From: Burkholderiales bacterium 70-64
GTDB lineage: Bacteria; Pseudomonadota; Gammaproteobacteria; Burkholderiales; Burkholderiaceae_E
Reading direction: 5' to 3'
NCBI GenBank assembly: GCA_001898645.1
Contig: MKUQ01000025.1
Span: 62,001-126,000 of the forward strand
DNA: 64,000 bases
The notes under the pieces were generated by a model. The model had not been told where the DNA came from. It was given only the letters and a program-made list of their open reading frames with translations, and did not search any database. Below, in pieces: positions 20,861-30,187 of the stretch (the first letter of the stretch is position 1; every line of letters starts with the position of its first letter). The position numbers were made by a program, and so were the translations under genes.

Positions 20861-21187
20861 GCGGCTTGCCACGCCGCAGCTGCCTTGCGGGCAGGGCAGG
20901 TGGTAGTAGCGTTCGTTCAGGTACGAAGCCACGGCATCGATCTCGTCGCGCGTCCATACGCCGCCCAGCTCACGGTCCCAGCGGTACACGTAGGCGCGGA
21001 TCTGCTCGAAGGTCTGCGCGGCGCGCGGGTTGCGCGTGTGCACGCTGCGGTCGTGGCAGCCGGTGCAGCGGCTCTCGTAGAGGGCGCGTCCGAGCGTGGT
21101 GTCGGGGGCCGCATGCGCGGCCGGCGGCGCACCCGTGCCCAGGGCGACGAGACAGGCCAGTGCCGCCAGGCGTGATGTGCGCACCAT
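20858..21187 (-). CDS. Small c-type cytochrome
   Basis: A 109-residue exported mono-haem cytochrome. A signal peptide covers about residues 1-27. The haem motif is CTGCH (Cys41, Cys44, His45). A single class I-like domain follows, with a methionine-free C-terminal region, so the distal ligand is not obvious. It probably carries electrons in the periplasm. The start at 21187 (MVRTSRLAAL) is chosen because it begins the signal peptide. Confidence 0.8.
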   Translation of the reverse strand: MVRTSRLAALACLVALGTGAPPAAHAAPDTTLGRALYESRCTGCHDRSVHTRNPRAAQTFEQIRAYVYRWDRELGGVWTRDEIDAVASYLNERYYHLPCPQGSCGVASR

Positions 21188-21220
21188 GCGATCCTCCGGA
21201 AGACGCGGGTGCGACAGAGT

Positions 21221-21232
21221 ACCCGATCGGGT
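21221..21232. promoter_or_regulatory. 12-base palindrome ACCCGATCGGGT between divergent genes
   Basis: A perfect palindrome in the 133-base gap between the cytochrome gene (minus) and the aminotransferase gene (plus). It is a possible operator; no adjacent regulator gene is seen. Confidence 0.3.
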
Positions 21233-21320
21233 CATTGTCGATCAGATAAGATTCAGCGAGAAGATTCACCAGGCGGGTGCCCTAGTACCCCGCCCGTTTT
21301 CCCTTTTCATGGAGGGCGAC

Positions 21321-22448
21321 ATGCCCGGCCTGCTTCCCGACGTCGACCCGGACGGCCTGCTCGAATACTCGGTGGTGTTCACCGACCGCGCGCTCAATCA
21401 CATGTCGCGCCGCTTCCAGGCCGTGATGCACGACATCTCGGGCGTCCTGAAGGAGGTCTACGGCGCGCGATCGGCGATCGTGGTGCCCGGCAGCGGCACG
21501 TTCGGCATGGAGGCGGTGGCGCGCCAGTTCGCCGGCGGCCGCAAGTGCCTGATCGTGCGCAACGGCTTCTTCAGCTATCGCTGGTCGCAGATCCTCGAGA
21601 TGGGCGGCATCGCCTCGGAGACGATCGTGCTCAAGGCGCGCCCGGTGCAGGCCGGCCGCCAGGCGCCGTTCGCGCCCGCGCCCGTGGAGGAAGTGGTGGC
21701 CGCCATCGCGCGCCAGCGGCCCGACGTGGTGTTCGCGCCCCACGTCGAGACGGCCAGCGGCATGATCCTGCCCGACGACTACCTGCGCAGCGTCGCCGAG
21801 GCCGTGCACGCGGCGGGCGGCCTGTTCGTGCTCGATTGCATCGCCTCCGGCGCGATGTGGGTGGACATGGACGCCATCGGCGTCGACGTGCTGGTCAGCG
21901 CGCCACAGAAGGGCTGGAGCGGCTCGCCGTGCTGCGCGCTGGTGATGCTCGGCGCACGCGCGCGCGAGCGCATCGAGAGCACCACCAGCACCAGCTTCGC
22001 CTGCGACCTGCGCAAGTGGCTGCAGATCATGGAGGCCTACGAGGCCGGCGGGCACGCCTACTACGCCACCCTGCCCACCGACGCGCTGGCGCGCGTGCGC
22101 GACGCCATGCTCGAGACGCGCCGCCATGGCTTCGGGAAGGCGCGCGCCGAGCAGCAGGCGCTCGGCGACAAGGTGCGCGCGCTGCTCGCGCGCAAGGGCT
22201 TCCGCAGCGTGGCGGCGCCGGGGTTCGAGGCGCCGGGCGTGGTGGTGAGCTACACCGACGACCCCGGCATCCATTCGGGCGCGAAGTTCGCCGAAGCCGG
22301 CCTGCAGACCGCCGCCGGCGTGCCCCTCATGTGCGACGAGCCGGCCGACTTCAAGACCTTCCGTATCGGGCTGTTCGGGCTGGACAAGCTCGGCGACGTC
22401 GATGCCGCGGTCGAGCGGCTGGAGGCGGCGCTCGCGCGGATCCTGTAG
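21321..22448 (+). CDS. Class V aminotransferase (alanine-glyoxylate / serine-pyruvate type)
   Basis: A 375-residue PLP enzyme. The fold is recognisable from VPGSGTFGMEAVAR, the aspartate that holds the PLP nitrogen (VLDCIASGAMWVDMDAIGVD) and the Schiff-base lysine in SAPQKGWSGSPC. Family members move amino groups from alanine or serine to glyoxylate or pyruvate; some act on 2-aminoethylphosphonate. ATG at 21321 is chosen because GGAGGG lies at 21311-21316; longer in-frame starts read into the divergent promoter region. Confidence 0.85.
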   Translation: MPGLLPDVDPDGLLEYSVVFTDRALNHMSRRFQAVMHDISGVLKEVYGARSAIVVPGSGTFGMEAVARQFAGGRKCLIVRNGFFSYRWSQILEMGGIASETIVLKARPVQAGRQAPFAPAPVEEVVAAIARQRPDVVFAPHVETASGMILPDDYLRSVAEAVHAAGGLFVLDCIASGAMWVDMDAIGVDVLVSAPQKGWSGSPCCALVMLGARARERIESTTSTSFACDLRKWLQIMEAYEAGGHAYYATLPTDALARVRDAMLETRRHGFGKARAEQQALGDKVRALLARKGFRSVAAPGFEAPGVVVSYTDDPGIHSGAKFAEAGLQTAAGVPLMCDEPADFKTFRIGLFGLDKLGDVDAAVERLEAALARIL

Positions 22449-22466
22449 CTCCCGCTGCACTGCCCG

Positions 22467-23855
22467 CTACGCCGCCGGGCGCATCTGCCGCGCCGCGAGC
22501 GCCGTCGAGGCGAGCACCGCAGCCAGCACCAGGAAGGTTTCGCTGAAGGCGGCGAGCGGCTCGCTCGCATTTGCCTGCAGGCGCCATTCGAGCAGCGTGC
22601 CGGCCAGCCCGACGCCGATCGCGCCGCCGAGCTGGCGGAAGTACGACGCCATGCTCGCGGCCTGCGGCAGGTCGGGCAGCGGCAGCCCGCGCACCGCGCC
22701 GATGGTGAGCGAAGGCATGATCAGGCCCAGCCCGATGCGTCCGGCCACGATCAGCACCACGATCACCAGGTAGGCGGTGGCCGGCCGCACGGCGGCCATC
22801 GCGGCGAGGGACAGCGCCAGCACCACGATGCCGGCCGTGACCAGCCGCGCGGGCAGCACGCGGTCGGCCAGGCGCCCGGCGATCGGGATGGTCGCCGCCA
22901 GCACCAGGCCCGCGGGCAGCAGCGCCAGGCCGGCCGCGGTCGGCGTGTAGCCGAGGGCGATCTGGAGGAACACCGGCAGCAGATAGGTCGAGCCGAACAG
23001 GCCCATGCCGTAGCCGAAAGCGACCACCGCACCGGTGGAGAACTGCCGGTAGCGCATCAGCTTCACGCGCAGCAGCGGATCCTCGCGCCGCAGCTCCCAC
23101 CACGAGAAGAGCGCGACGCACGGCACGGCGGCGGCCAGCGCCGCGAGCGCCGGCGCCTTGCTCGGCGCATGCAGCCCGACCACGCCGTTGAGCAGCAGCA
23201 GCGTGGCCACCGTCAGCAGCGCCAGGCCCGGCCAGTCGAAGCGGCGGCCGGGTTCGATGAACGCCGACTGGCGGGGCAGGTAGCGGTGCGCGAGCGCCAG
23301 CGCGGCCAGGCCGAACGGCACGACGAAGAAGAAGATCGCACGCCAGCCGAAGGCCTGGACCAGCAGGCCGCCGAGCGTCGGACCGAGCGCCGGGGCGAGG
23401 ACCACGCCGAAGCCGAAGAATCCCATCGCGCGGCCCTGCTCGTCGGGGGCGAAGGCGCGCAGGATCACGATCGACGGGATCGGCTGCAGCGCGCCGGCGG
23501 CCAGCCCCTGCAGCGCGCGTGCGCCGATCATGAATTCGAAGCCGGGGCTGAAGCCGCCGGCCACCCCGCCGGCGAGCAGCACCGTCACCGCCCCGATGTA
23601 GGTTCCGCGCAGGCCGAATCGCTGCAGCAGCGAAGGCGTGAGCGACATGGCCAGCGTCATCGGCACCATGAAGCCGGTGGCGACCCATTGGGCGCGATCC
23701 TGGCCGACTTCGAAGGCGCGGCTGATGTCGGGCACCGCCACGTTGACGATGGTCGAGGAGATGATTGCGGCCATCATGCCGACCATCACGGCGACCAGCA
23801 CCCGCCAGCGATAGCCGGCGCCGTAGCGCTTGCGAAGTTCTTCGGCGTCGGTCAA
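22467..23855 (-). CDS. MFS transporter, DHA2 (EmrB/QacA) family
   Basis: A 462-residue inner-membrane proton-driven pump with about 14 helices. The N-terminal motif STIVNVAVPDISRAF and the motif C-like stretch GFGVVLAPALGPTLGGLLV are typical of drug:H+ antiporters of the DHA2 group. It starts 37 bases after the permease gene at 23892 and may share its transcript. No HlyD partner is adjacent. The substrate is unknown. Confidence 0.87.
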   Translation of the reverse strand: MTDAEELRKRYGAGYRWRVLVAVMVGMMAAIISSTIVNVAVPDISRAFEVGQDRAQWVATGFMVPMTLAMSLTPSLLQRFGLRGTYIGAVTVLLAGGVAGGFSPGFEFMIGARALQGLAAGALQPIPSIVILRAFAPDEQGRAMGFFGFGVVLAPALGPTLGGLLVQAFGWRAIFFFVVPFGLAALALAHRYLPRQSAFIEPGRRFDWPGLALLTVATLLLLNGVVGLHAPSKAPALAALAAAVPCVALFSWWELRREDPLLRVKLMRYRQFSTGAVVAFGYGMGLFGSTYLLPVFLQIALGYTPTAAGLALLPAGLVLAATIPIAGRLADRVLPARLVTAGIVVLALSLAAMAAVRPATAYLVIVVLIVAGRIGLGLIMPSLTIGAVRGLPLPDLPQAASMASYFRQLGGAIGVGLAGTLLEWRLQANASEPLAAFSETFLVLAAVLASTALAARQMRPAA

Positions 23856-23891
23856 TGGATCTTGGCCGGCGGGATCGCCGGGCGCCCGCGA

Positions 23892-24773
23892 TCAGGGAGG
23901 AGCCTCCTGCAGGGCTTCCGGACGCCACTTCGCCAGGCGTTTCTCGAGGAAGGTCACAGCATACTCGGCCGCGAGCGCGACGACCATGATGATCACGATC
24001 GCCGCGTACATCCCGGCCGTGTCGAAGGCGCCGCCGGCCACCTGGATCAGCACCCCCACGCCGTGGCGTGCGCCGACGAATTCGCCCACGATCGCCCCGA
24101 CGATGGCGAAGCCGAAGCTCACGTGCAGCGAGGCGAAGATCCAGCTCATCGCCGAGGGCACGATCACCGAGCGGGTGAGCTGCCACTTCGAGGCGCCCAG
24201 GATGCGCGCGTTGGCGATCAGCGAGCGGTCGGCCTCGCGTACGCCCTGGAAGGCATTGGCGAACACGATGAAGAACACCATCACGAACGACAGCGCCACC
24301 TTCGAGGTGAGCCCGAGCCCGAAGATCAGGATGAAGATCGGCGCGAGCACCACGCGCGGCACCGAGTTGAACACCTTGATGTAGATGGTCAGCACCTCGG
24401 AGGCCATGCGGTTGCGCCCCAGCGCGACGCCGGCCAGGATGCCCAGCACGAAGCCGCTGAAGAAGCCCAGCAGCGCTTCCTCGAGGGTCACCCACACGTG
24501 GTACCACAGGGGCGCCCCGTTGGCGCCCTGGGTGATCCACTCGTACAGCCGCGCGGCGATCGCCGACGGGCTGGAGAAGAAGAAGGTGTCGATGATCTTC
24601 GCGCGCGCCAGCAGCTCCCAGCCGCCCAGCAGCGCCGCCAGCAGCAGCACCTGCCACGACCTCACCGCAAGCCGGTGCCTGCGCTCGGCGCGCGCCGCGG
24701 CGGCCTCGATCTCGGCGTCCGAGGTGCCCGGCCGGTAGGGCGGCGCGGCTGCGCGGGTCGTCGATTCGCTCAT
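23892..24773 (-). CDS. ABC importer permease, SsuC/TauC type
   Basis: A 293-residue permease with about six helices. The EAA loop reads ANARILGASKWQLTRSVIVP, typical of nitrate/sulfonate/taurine-type importers. Together with the next two upstream genes it makes a complete importer. ATG at 24773 gives the expected Ala/Arg-rich cytoplasmic N-terminus (MSESTTRAAAPPYRPG). Confidence 0.88.
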   Translation of the reverse strand: MSESTTRAAAPPYRPGTSDAEIEAAAARAERRHRLAVRSWQVLLLAALLGGWELLARAKIIDTFFFSSPSAIAARLYEWITQGANGAPLWYHVWVTLEEALLGFFSGFVLGILAGVALGRNRMASEVLTIYIKVFNSVPRVVLAPIFILIFGLGLTSKVALSFVMVFFIVFANAFQGVREADRSLIANARILGASKWQLTRSVIVPSAMSWIFASLHVSFGFAIVGAIVGEFVGARHGVGVLIQVAGGAFDTAGMYAAIVIIMVVALAAEYAVTFLEKRLAKWRPEALQEAPP

Positions 24774-24790
24774 CGGCGGCTCCGTTGCGC

Positions 24791-25612
24791 TCACGCCGGC
24801 GCGTCGCTGCGCGCGGCGCCCTTCATCACCTCGTCGCGCAGGTCGTTCCAGATGGTGTGCGAGATCTCGATGAAATCGCGCTGGTAGCGGATCTCCGCGG
24901 CGATGCGCGGGCGCGCGAGATCGATGCGGTACACCGATTTCACCGTCGCCGGACCGGCGGTCAGCACGTAGACCCGGTCGGCCAGCGTGATGGCTTCCTC
25001 GAGGTCGTGGGTCACGAACACCACCGAGGCGCGCACCTCGCTCCACAGGGCCAGCAGCGCGTCGTGCATCAGGACCCGGGTCTGCACGTCGAGCGCCGAG
25101 AACGGCTCGTCCATGAGCAGGATGCGCGGCTCGTTGATGAAGGTCTGCGCGAGCGAGACGCGCTTGCGCATGCCCCCGGAGAGCTGGTGCGGGTACTTCG
25201 CCTCGTGGCCCGCGAGGTTGACGCGGGCCAGCCAGCGGCGCGCGGCCGCGTAGGCTTCGGCCTTCGGGCGGCCGCGGAACAGCGGGCCCGCGACCACGTT
25301 GTCGATCACGCTGCGCCAGGGAAAGAGCGCATCGGTCTGGAACACGAAGCCGATGCGCGCGTCGATGCCCGCCACCGGACGGCCGAACAGGCGCACCTCG
25401 CCGCCCGAGGGCCGGTCGAGCCCGGTGATCAGGTTGAGCGTGGTCGACTTGCCGCAGCCGGTCGGGCCCACCACTGCGACGAACTCGCCGTCCTGCACCG
25501 ACATGTCGAAGTCGCGGATCGCGGTCATCGACTTGCCGTCGGGCGTCACGAAGCGCCGGCTGGCGTGGACCAGCTCGATCGCCGGGGTGCTCGCGTCGTG
25601 CGTGCCGGGCAT
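24791..25612 (-). CDS. ABC importer ATP-binding protein, SsuB/TauB type
   Basis: A 273-residue ATPase. Walker A is GPTGCGKST, the signature LSGGMRKRVSLAQ and Walker B ILLMDEPFSALD, followed by the switch histidine in VTHDLEEA. The FQTDALFPWRSVIDNV Q-loop is characteristic of the nitrate/sulfonate/thiamine-precursor importers. It is the middle gene of the binding protein-ATPase-permease order on the minus strand. Confidence 0.9.
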   Translation of the reverse strand: MPGTHDASTPAIELVHASRRFVTPDGKSMTAIRDFDMSVQDGEFVAVVGPTGCGKSTTLNLITGLDRPSGGEVRLFGRPVAGIDARIGFVFQTDALFPWRSVIDNVVAGPLFRGRPKAEAYAAARRWLARVNLAGHEAKYPHQLSGGMRKRVSLAQTFINEPRILLMDEPFSALDVQTRVLMHDALLALWSEVRASVVFVTHDLEEAITLADRVYVLTAGPATVKSVYRIDLARPRIAAEIRYQRDFIEISHTIWNDLRDEVMKGAARSDAPA

Positions 25613-25650
25613 GGTGCCTCCTGTCCGCGGCAGCGAGGTGAGGGCGGCGG

Positions 25651-26652
25651 CTACTTCACGTTCTTCACGAATTCCGTGGTGTAGGTCCGGGACAGGTCGA
25701 CCTTCTGGCCCTTGATGCTGCTCTTGGCCTGCAGCACCGCCAGCACGGTTTCCGGGCCGCCCTCCGGCATCACGCCGTCGGCCGTGAACATCGCCTTGCC
25801 GTCGGCCAGGGCCTTGATGTAGGCCTCCTTGTCGGCGGCGTAGAAGCCGGTGGGCAGCCTGGCGGTGATCTCTGCCGCGCTGTGGTCGTGGATGTAGCGC
25901 AGCGTCTTCACGAAGGCGTTGGCGAGCTTCTGCACCAGCGGCTTGTGGCTCTCCACGTAGGCGGTCTCCATGTAGAACGCCGCCGCCGGATAGGTGCCGC
26001 CGAGCGCCGCCCGGGTCTTCTCGACGCTGCGCATGTCGACCAGGATCCTGGCCTCGCCGGTGGCGAGCAGGCGCGAGATGGTGGGCTCGGTGGTCATGCC
26101 CGCCTGGATGCGGTCCTGCTGCATGGCGGCGATGAAGGTGGTGCCCGCGCCGACCGGCAGCACCGTGTACGCGCCCGCCGGCACGCCGGCGCGCGCGGCC
26201 AGGTACTGGGTCAGGAAGTTGGTCGAGGAGCCCAGGCCGGTGACGCCCAGGGTCTTGCCCTTCACGTCGGCCATCGACCTGATCTCCGGGTGCTTGGCGG
26301 AGACCAGCTCCACCTCGCCGGGCGCCTGGCTGAGCTGCACCACCGACTCGACGAACTTGCCCTTGGGCTGCAGGTCGACGCAGTGGTCGTAGAAGCCGAC
26401 CACGCCCTGCACCGCGCCGGCGAGCAGCTCCTTCTCGGCGTTCACGCCCGAGCCCTCGTTGAGCAGCTGCACGTCCAGCCCCTCTTCCTTGAAATAGCCC
26501 AGGGCTTCGGCGAGGGCGGCCGGCAGATAGATCTGCTTCTCGATCCCGCCCACCATGATGGTGAACTTCTCCTGGGCGGGCGCGGCCTTCGGTGCGGCCA
26601 GCGCCGCGGCGGCGCCCAGCGCAGCCGCCAGCACGGTGCGTCGGTTCGGCAT
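25651..26652 (-). CDS. ABC importer substrate-binding protein, NMT1/SsuA-like
   Basis: A 333-residue periplasmic protein. The signal peptide is about residues 1-27 (MPNRRTVLAAALGAAAALAA...AQ). The mature part begins with FTIMVGGIEKQIYLPAALAE and has GYFKEEGLDVQLLN, typical of NMT1/THI5-like binding proteins. Relatives bind sulfonates, aromatic acids or pyrimidine precursors, so the ligand is open. It leads the minus-strand importer operon. Confidence 0.85.
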   Translation of the reverse strand: MPNRRTVLAAALGAAAALAAPKAAPAQEKFTIMVGGIEKQIYLPAALAEALGYFKEEGLDVQLLNEGSGVNAEKELLAGAVQGVVGFYDHCVDLQPKGKFVESVVQLSQAPGEVELVSAKHPEIRSMADVKGKTLGVTGLGSSTNFLTQYLAARAGVPAGAYTVLPVGAGTTFIAAMQQDRIQAGMTTEPTISRLLATGEARILVDMRSVEKTRAALGGTYPAAAFYMETAYVESHKPLVQKLANAFVKTLRYIHDHSAAEITARLPTGFYAADKEAYIKALADGKAMFTADGVMPEGGPETVLAVLQAKSSIKGQKVDLSRTYTTEFVKNVK

Positions 26653-26789
26653 GACAGGTCTCCTCGTGGAAGGATGCCGGCATTCACGCTATGCCATCGC
26701 GCATGCGGCGCCCATCGGGGAATCTCGACAGCTGCTGTAGGGAAGCCTTGATCGCCCGCGGCGCGGCGGCTGCGTAGAATGCGGCGACG

Positions 26790-27869
26790 ATGGCCCGCAG
26801 CGAACCGCCCTACGCCCGGCTCACGCCCGAGCGCATCCTCGATGCGCTCGACGCGGTGGGGTTGCGCGGCGACGGCCGCTTCCTCGCCCTGAACAGCTAC
26901 GAGAACCGCGTCTACCAGGTGAGCCTGGAGGACGGCCGCACCGTGGTCGCCAAGTTCTATCGCCCCGGGCGCTGGAGCGATGCGCAGATCCTCGAGGAGC
27001 ACGCCTTCGTCGCCGAGCTGGCCGGGCGCGAGATCCCGGTGGTGGCGCCGATGCCGCTGCAGCCGGCCGCAGCCGGGCACGCCGGACCGGTGCAGCAGCG
27101 GCCGGCCGAAGGCGGAGGCGCCGCGCCGGCGCGGGCCGATCCGCCCGCCGCGCAGCCCGCGACGCTGGCGAGCTTCGACGGTTTCCGCTTCGCCGTCTAT
27201 CCCCGCCGCGGCGGGCGCGCCCCCGAGCTGGACGACCCGGCCACGCTCGAATGGATAGGCCGCTTCATCGGACGCATCCACGCGGTCGGGGCGATCGCGC
27301 CCTTCGTGCACCGGCCTGCGCTCGACCCCGTCGCTTTCGGCGAGGAGCCGCGCGACTGGCTGCTGGCGCACGAGCGGATCCCGGCCGACCTGCTGCCCGC
27401 CTGGCGCGGCATCGTGGACCAGGCGCTGCAAGCGGTGCAGCGCGCCTTCGATCGCGCCGGCCACGTGCGCACGCTGCGCCTGCACGGCGACTGCCATGCC
27501 GGCAACGTGCTGTGGACCGAGCAGGGCCCGCACTTCGTCGATTTCGACGACGCGCGCAGCGGCCCGGCGGTGCAGGACCTGTGGATGCTGCTCTCCGGCG
27601 ATCGCGCCGCCATGGCGCGCCAGCTCTCCGACGTGCTGGCCGGCTACGAGGACTTCGCCGAATTCGACCGCCGCGAGCTGCAGCTCGTCGAGCCGCTGCG
27701 CACGCTGCGCCTGATCCATTATTCGGCTTGGATCGCGCGGCGCTGGGACGATCCGGCGTTCCCGGCCGCGTTTCCGTGGTTCGGCAGCCAGCGCTACTGG
27801 CAGGACCGGGTGCTGGAGCTGCGCGAGCAGGTGGCCGCGATGCAGGAGCCGCCGATCGACGGGGTTTGA
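26790..27869 (+). CDS. srkA: Stress-response protein kinase SrkA (YihE) with a low-complexity insert
   Basis: A 359-residue aminoglycoside-phosphotransferase-fold Ser/Thr kinase. N-lobe: LNSYENRVYQV and VAKFYRPGRWSD. Catalytic loop: LHGDCHAGNVLW (residues 231-242); metal-binding DFDD at 251-254. In E. coli SrkA protects stressed cells by restraining MazEF-linked death. Residues about 91-127 form an Ala/Pro/Gly/Gln-rich insert between AAP(M)PL and FDGFRFAVYP that E. coli-type proteins lack. Confidence 0.88.
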   Translation: MARSEPPYARLTPERILDALDAVGLRGDGRFLALNSYENRVYQVSLEDGRTVVAKFYRPGRWSDAQILEEHAFVAELAGREIPVVAPMPLQPAAAGHAGPVQQRPAEGGGAAPARADPPAAQPATLASFDGFRFAVYPRRGGRAPELDDPATLEWIGRFIGRIHAVGAIAPFVHRPALDPVAFGEEPRDWLLAHERIPADLLPAWRGIVDQALQAVQRAFDRAGHVRTLRLHGDCHAGNVLWTEQGPHFVDFDDARSGPAVQDLWMLLSGDRAAMARQLSDVLAGYEDFAEFDRRELQLVEPLRTLRLIHYSAWIARRWDDPAFPAAFPWFGSQRYWQDRVLELREQVAAMQEPPIDGV

Positions 27870-27879
27870 TCGGGCGCAA

Positions 27880-27908
27880 TTGTCATCACCCCTACGTTAC
27901 GGTATATC
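27880..27908 (+). promoter_or_regulatory. Sigma-70 promoter of the DUF485/symporter operon
   Basis: TTGTCA (27880-27885), a 17-base spacer and TATATC (27903-27908) make a strong match to the sigma-70 consensus. It lies 11 bases after the srkA stop and about 29 bases before the DUF485 start codon. Confidence 0.65.
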
Positions 27909-27936
27909 TACTGGGCCCGCTCCACAGGAGGCAAGC

Positions 27937-28272
27937 ATGGCCGAAGCGACCGTACCGCGCATCGACTGGCAGGCGATCGAGCGAGACCCCCGTTTCCATG
28001 CCCTCCACACCCGCAAGACCCGCTTCCTGTGGGGCCTGATGGTGTTCTCGATCGTCTTCTACTTCCTGCTGCCGATCGGCGCGGCGTACACGCCCGGGCT
28101 GTTCGCGACGCGCGTGTGGGGCCCGGTCAACGTCGGGCTGCTGTTCGCGCTGGCCGAGTTCGTCGTGGCATGGTCGATCGCCTTCGTCTATTCGCGCCGC
28201 GCCAACACCGAGTTCGACGCCATGGCCGACGAGCTGGTGCGCGAGGCCGAGAAGATCGGAGGCTGGCCATGA
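27937..28272 (+). CDS. DUF485 membrane protein (YjcH-like)
   Basis: A 111-residue inner-membrane protein with two helices (LWGLMVFSIVFYFLLPIGAA and VNVGLLFALAEFVVAWSIAF). DUF485 proteins are encoded just before acetate/solute:sodium symporters, as here, and are thought to support the symporter. ATG at 27937 is preceded by AGGAGG at 27926-27931. The stop overlaps the symporter start (ATGA). Confidence 0.9.
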   Translation: MAEATVPRIDWQAIERDPRFHALHTRKTRFLWGLMVFSIVFYFLLPIGAAYTPGLFATRVWGPVNVGLLFALAEFVVAWSIAFVYSRRANTEFDAMADELVREAEKIGGWP

Positions 28273-30167
28273 ACCGCCTGCTCGCCTTCGGCCTGCTCGC
28301 CGCGCTGGCGGCGGTCTCCGTGCCGGCCCTCGCGCAGGGGGCGGTGCACGAGGAATTCCGCTGGCTCACCTTCGTGGTGTTCGGCGCGATCATCGCGCTC
28401 ACCATGTACGTCACCTTCCTCGCGGCCAAGCGGGTCAAGAGCGCGGCCGACTTCTACACCGCGGGCGGCGGCGTCTCGGGCCTGCAGAACGGCTGGGCGA
28501 TCGCCGGCGACTACCTCTCGGCCGCCTCCTTCCTCGGCATCGCGGGCCTGATCTCGCTCTACGGCTACGACGGCTTCATGTACTCGGTGGGCTGGCTGGT
28601 CGCCTACATCACCGTGCTGCTGGTCATCGCCGAACCGTGCCGCAACATCGGCAAGTACACGCTGGCCGACATCCTCGCCTACCGCAACAATCCCAAGGCC
28701 ACCCGCATCGTCGGCGCCATCTCGGTGATCACGGTGTCCACGTTCTATCTCACCGCGCAGATGGTCGGCGGCGGGGTGCTGGTGAAGACGCTCATCGGCA
28801 TCGACTACGAGATCTCGGTGGTGGTGGTGGGCATCCTGATGCTCGGCTACGTGCTGTTCGGCGGCATGGTGGCCACGACCTGGGTGCAGATCATCAAGGC
28901 CATTCTGCTGGTGATCGCCTCCATCCTGTTGGTGATGTTCGTCTGGACGCCGTACGGGTTCAGCCTGCCTGCCTTCCTGCAGGCGGTGGTCGGCGACGCC
29001 AAGGTGCAGGCCCAGGTGGCGGCGCTGCTGGGCGACGCGGCGCGCAACATGACGCCCGAGCAGCTCGGCCAGCGCTTCCTCGAGCCCGGCCTGTACTTCA
29101 AGGCGCCGATCGACCAGATCTCGCTCGGCATGGCGCTGGTGTTCGGCACCGCGGGGCTGCCGCACATCCTGATGCGCTTCTTCACCGTGCCCACCGCCAA
29201 GGAGGCGCGCAAGAGCGTGATCTGGGCCATGGCCATCATCGGCGGCTTCTACGTGCTCACGCTGTTCCTCGGCATGGGCGCGGCGATCGACGTCGGCCCG
29301 GCGCAGATCCGCGCCATCGATCCGGGCGGCAACATGGCCGCGCCGCTGCTGGCGCAGTACGTCGGCGGGGGCGCCGACTCCATGCTGGGCAACCTGTTCC
29401 TGGCCTTCGTCGCGGCGGTGGCGTTCGCCACCATCGTGGCGGTGGTGGCCGGGCTGGTGCTGGCCGCGGCATCGGCCATGGCGCATGACCTGTACGTCGG
29501 GGTGATCCGCTCCGGCCACGTCACCGCCATGGAGCAGGTGCGCGCCGCGCGCATCGCCACGGTGTTCGTCGGTGCCGTGGCCATCGTCATCGGCATCCTC
29601 GCCAAGGGGCAGAACGTCGCGCACCTGGTGGCGCTCGCCTTCGCGGTCGCCTCGTCGGCGAACTTCCCGTGCGTGCTGCTCACCCTCTACTGGAAGCGCT
29701 GCAACACCGGCGGCATCGTGCTCGGCATGATCGTCGGCACGCTGGCAGCCATCCTGCTGGTGCTGGTCTCGCCCAACATGACCTATCCGCTGGCGGCCAA
29801 GGCTGCGCAGGAGAAGATCGTGGCCACCCAGACGGCGAACCTGGAGCGGCTCCAGGGCGAGCTGGCGGCGGCCGGCGAGCCCGCCGCGCAGGAGAAGGCA
29901 CAGGCCGCGATCGCCGCCGCCGAGAAGGTCAAGGCGCTCGCCGAGGCCCGCATCCGCGAGATCGGCGATGCGCGCACCTCGCTGATGGGCCTGGAGAAGC
30001 CGCTGTTCGAGCTGCGCAACCCGGGGCTGGTGTCGATCCCGCTCGGCTTCCTCGCCGTGGTCCTGGGCTCGCTGCTGTACCGCGACCGCCGCTCGGAAGA
30101 GATGTGGGGCGAGCTGTACGTGCGGCAGAACACCGGCATCCTGGCGGCCAAGGCATCCGCGCACTAG
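28269..30167 (+). CDS. Sodium:solute symporter, acetate permease (ActP)-like
   Basis: A 632-residue member of the SSS family with about 13 helices. An N-terminal signal-like helix (MNRLLAFGLLAALAAVSVPALAQ) is followed by conserved segments GWAIAGDYLSAASFLGIAG and GLPHILMRFFTVP. It probably takes up acetate or other short carboxylates with Na+. Residues about 506-577 are an Ala/Glu/Gln-rich, probably helical insert between the last helices, which shorter ActP proteins lack. The next gene encodes a CBS-nucleotidyltransferase often found with these symporters. Confidence 0.88.
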   Translation: MNRLLAFGLLAALAAVSVPALAQGAVHEEFRWLTFVVFGAIIALTMYVTFLAAKRVKSAADFYTAGGGVSGLQNGWAIAGDYLSAASFLGIAGLISLYGYDGFMYSVGWLVAYITVLLVIAEPCRNIGKYTLADILAYRNNPKATRIVGAISVITVSTFYLTAQMVGGGVLVKTLIGIDYEISVVVVGILMLGYVLFGGMVATTWVQIIKAILLVIASILLVMFVWTPYGFSLPAFLQAVVGDAKVQAQVAALLGDAARNMTPEQLGQRFLEPGLYFKAPIDQISLGMALVFGTAGLPHILMRFFTVPTAKEARKSVIWAMAIIGGFYVLTLFLGMGAAIDVGPAQIRAIDPGGNMAAPLLAQYVGGGADSMLGNLFLAFVAAVAFATIVAVVAGLVLAAASAMAHDLYVGVIRSGHVTAMEQVRAARIATVFVGAVAIVIGILAKGQNVAHLVALAFAVASSANFPCVLLTLYWKRCNTGGIVLGMIVGTLAAILLVLVSPNMTYPLAAKAAQEKIVATQTANLERLQGELAAAGEPAAQEKAQAAIAAAEKVKALAEARIREIGDARTSLMGLEKPLFELRNPGLVSIPLGFLAVVLGSLLYRDRRSEEMWGELYVRQNTGILAAKASAH

Positions 30168-30187
30168 AACGCCTGAAGCGTTCTGAC

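Noticed and set aside
30166-30184. AGAACGC-CTGAA-GCGTTCT as another copy of the 3'-end repeat
   Set aside because: Only GAACGC is shared; the following bases differ, and the stem is seven base pairs that overlap the next gene's start region.
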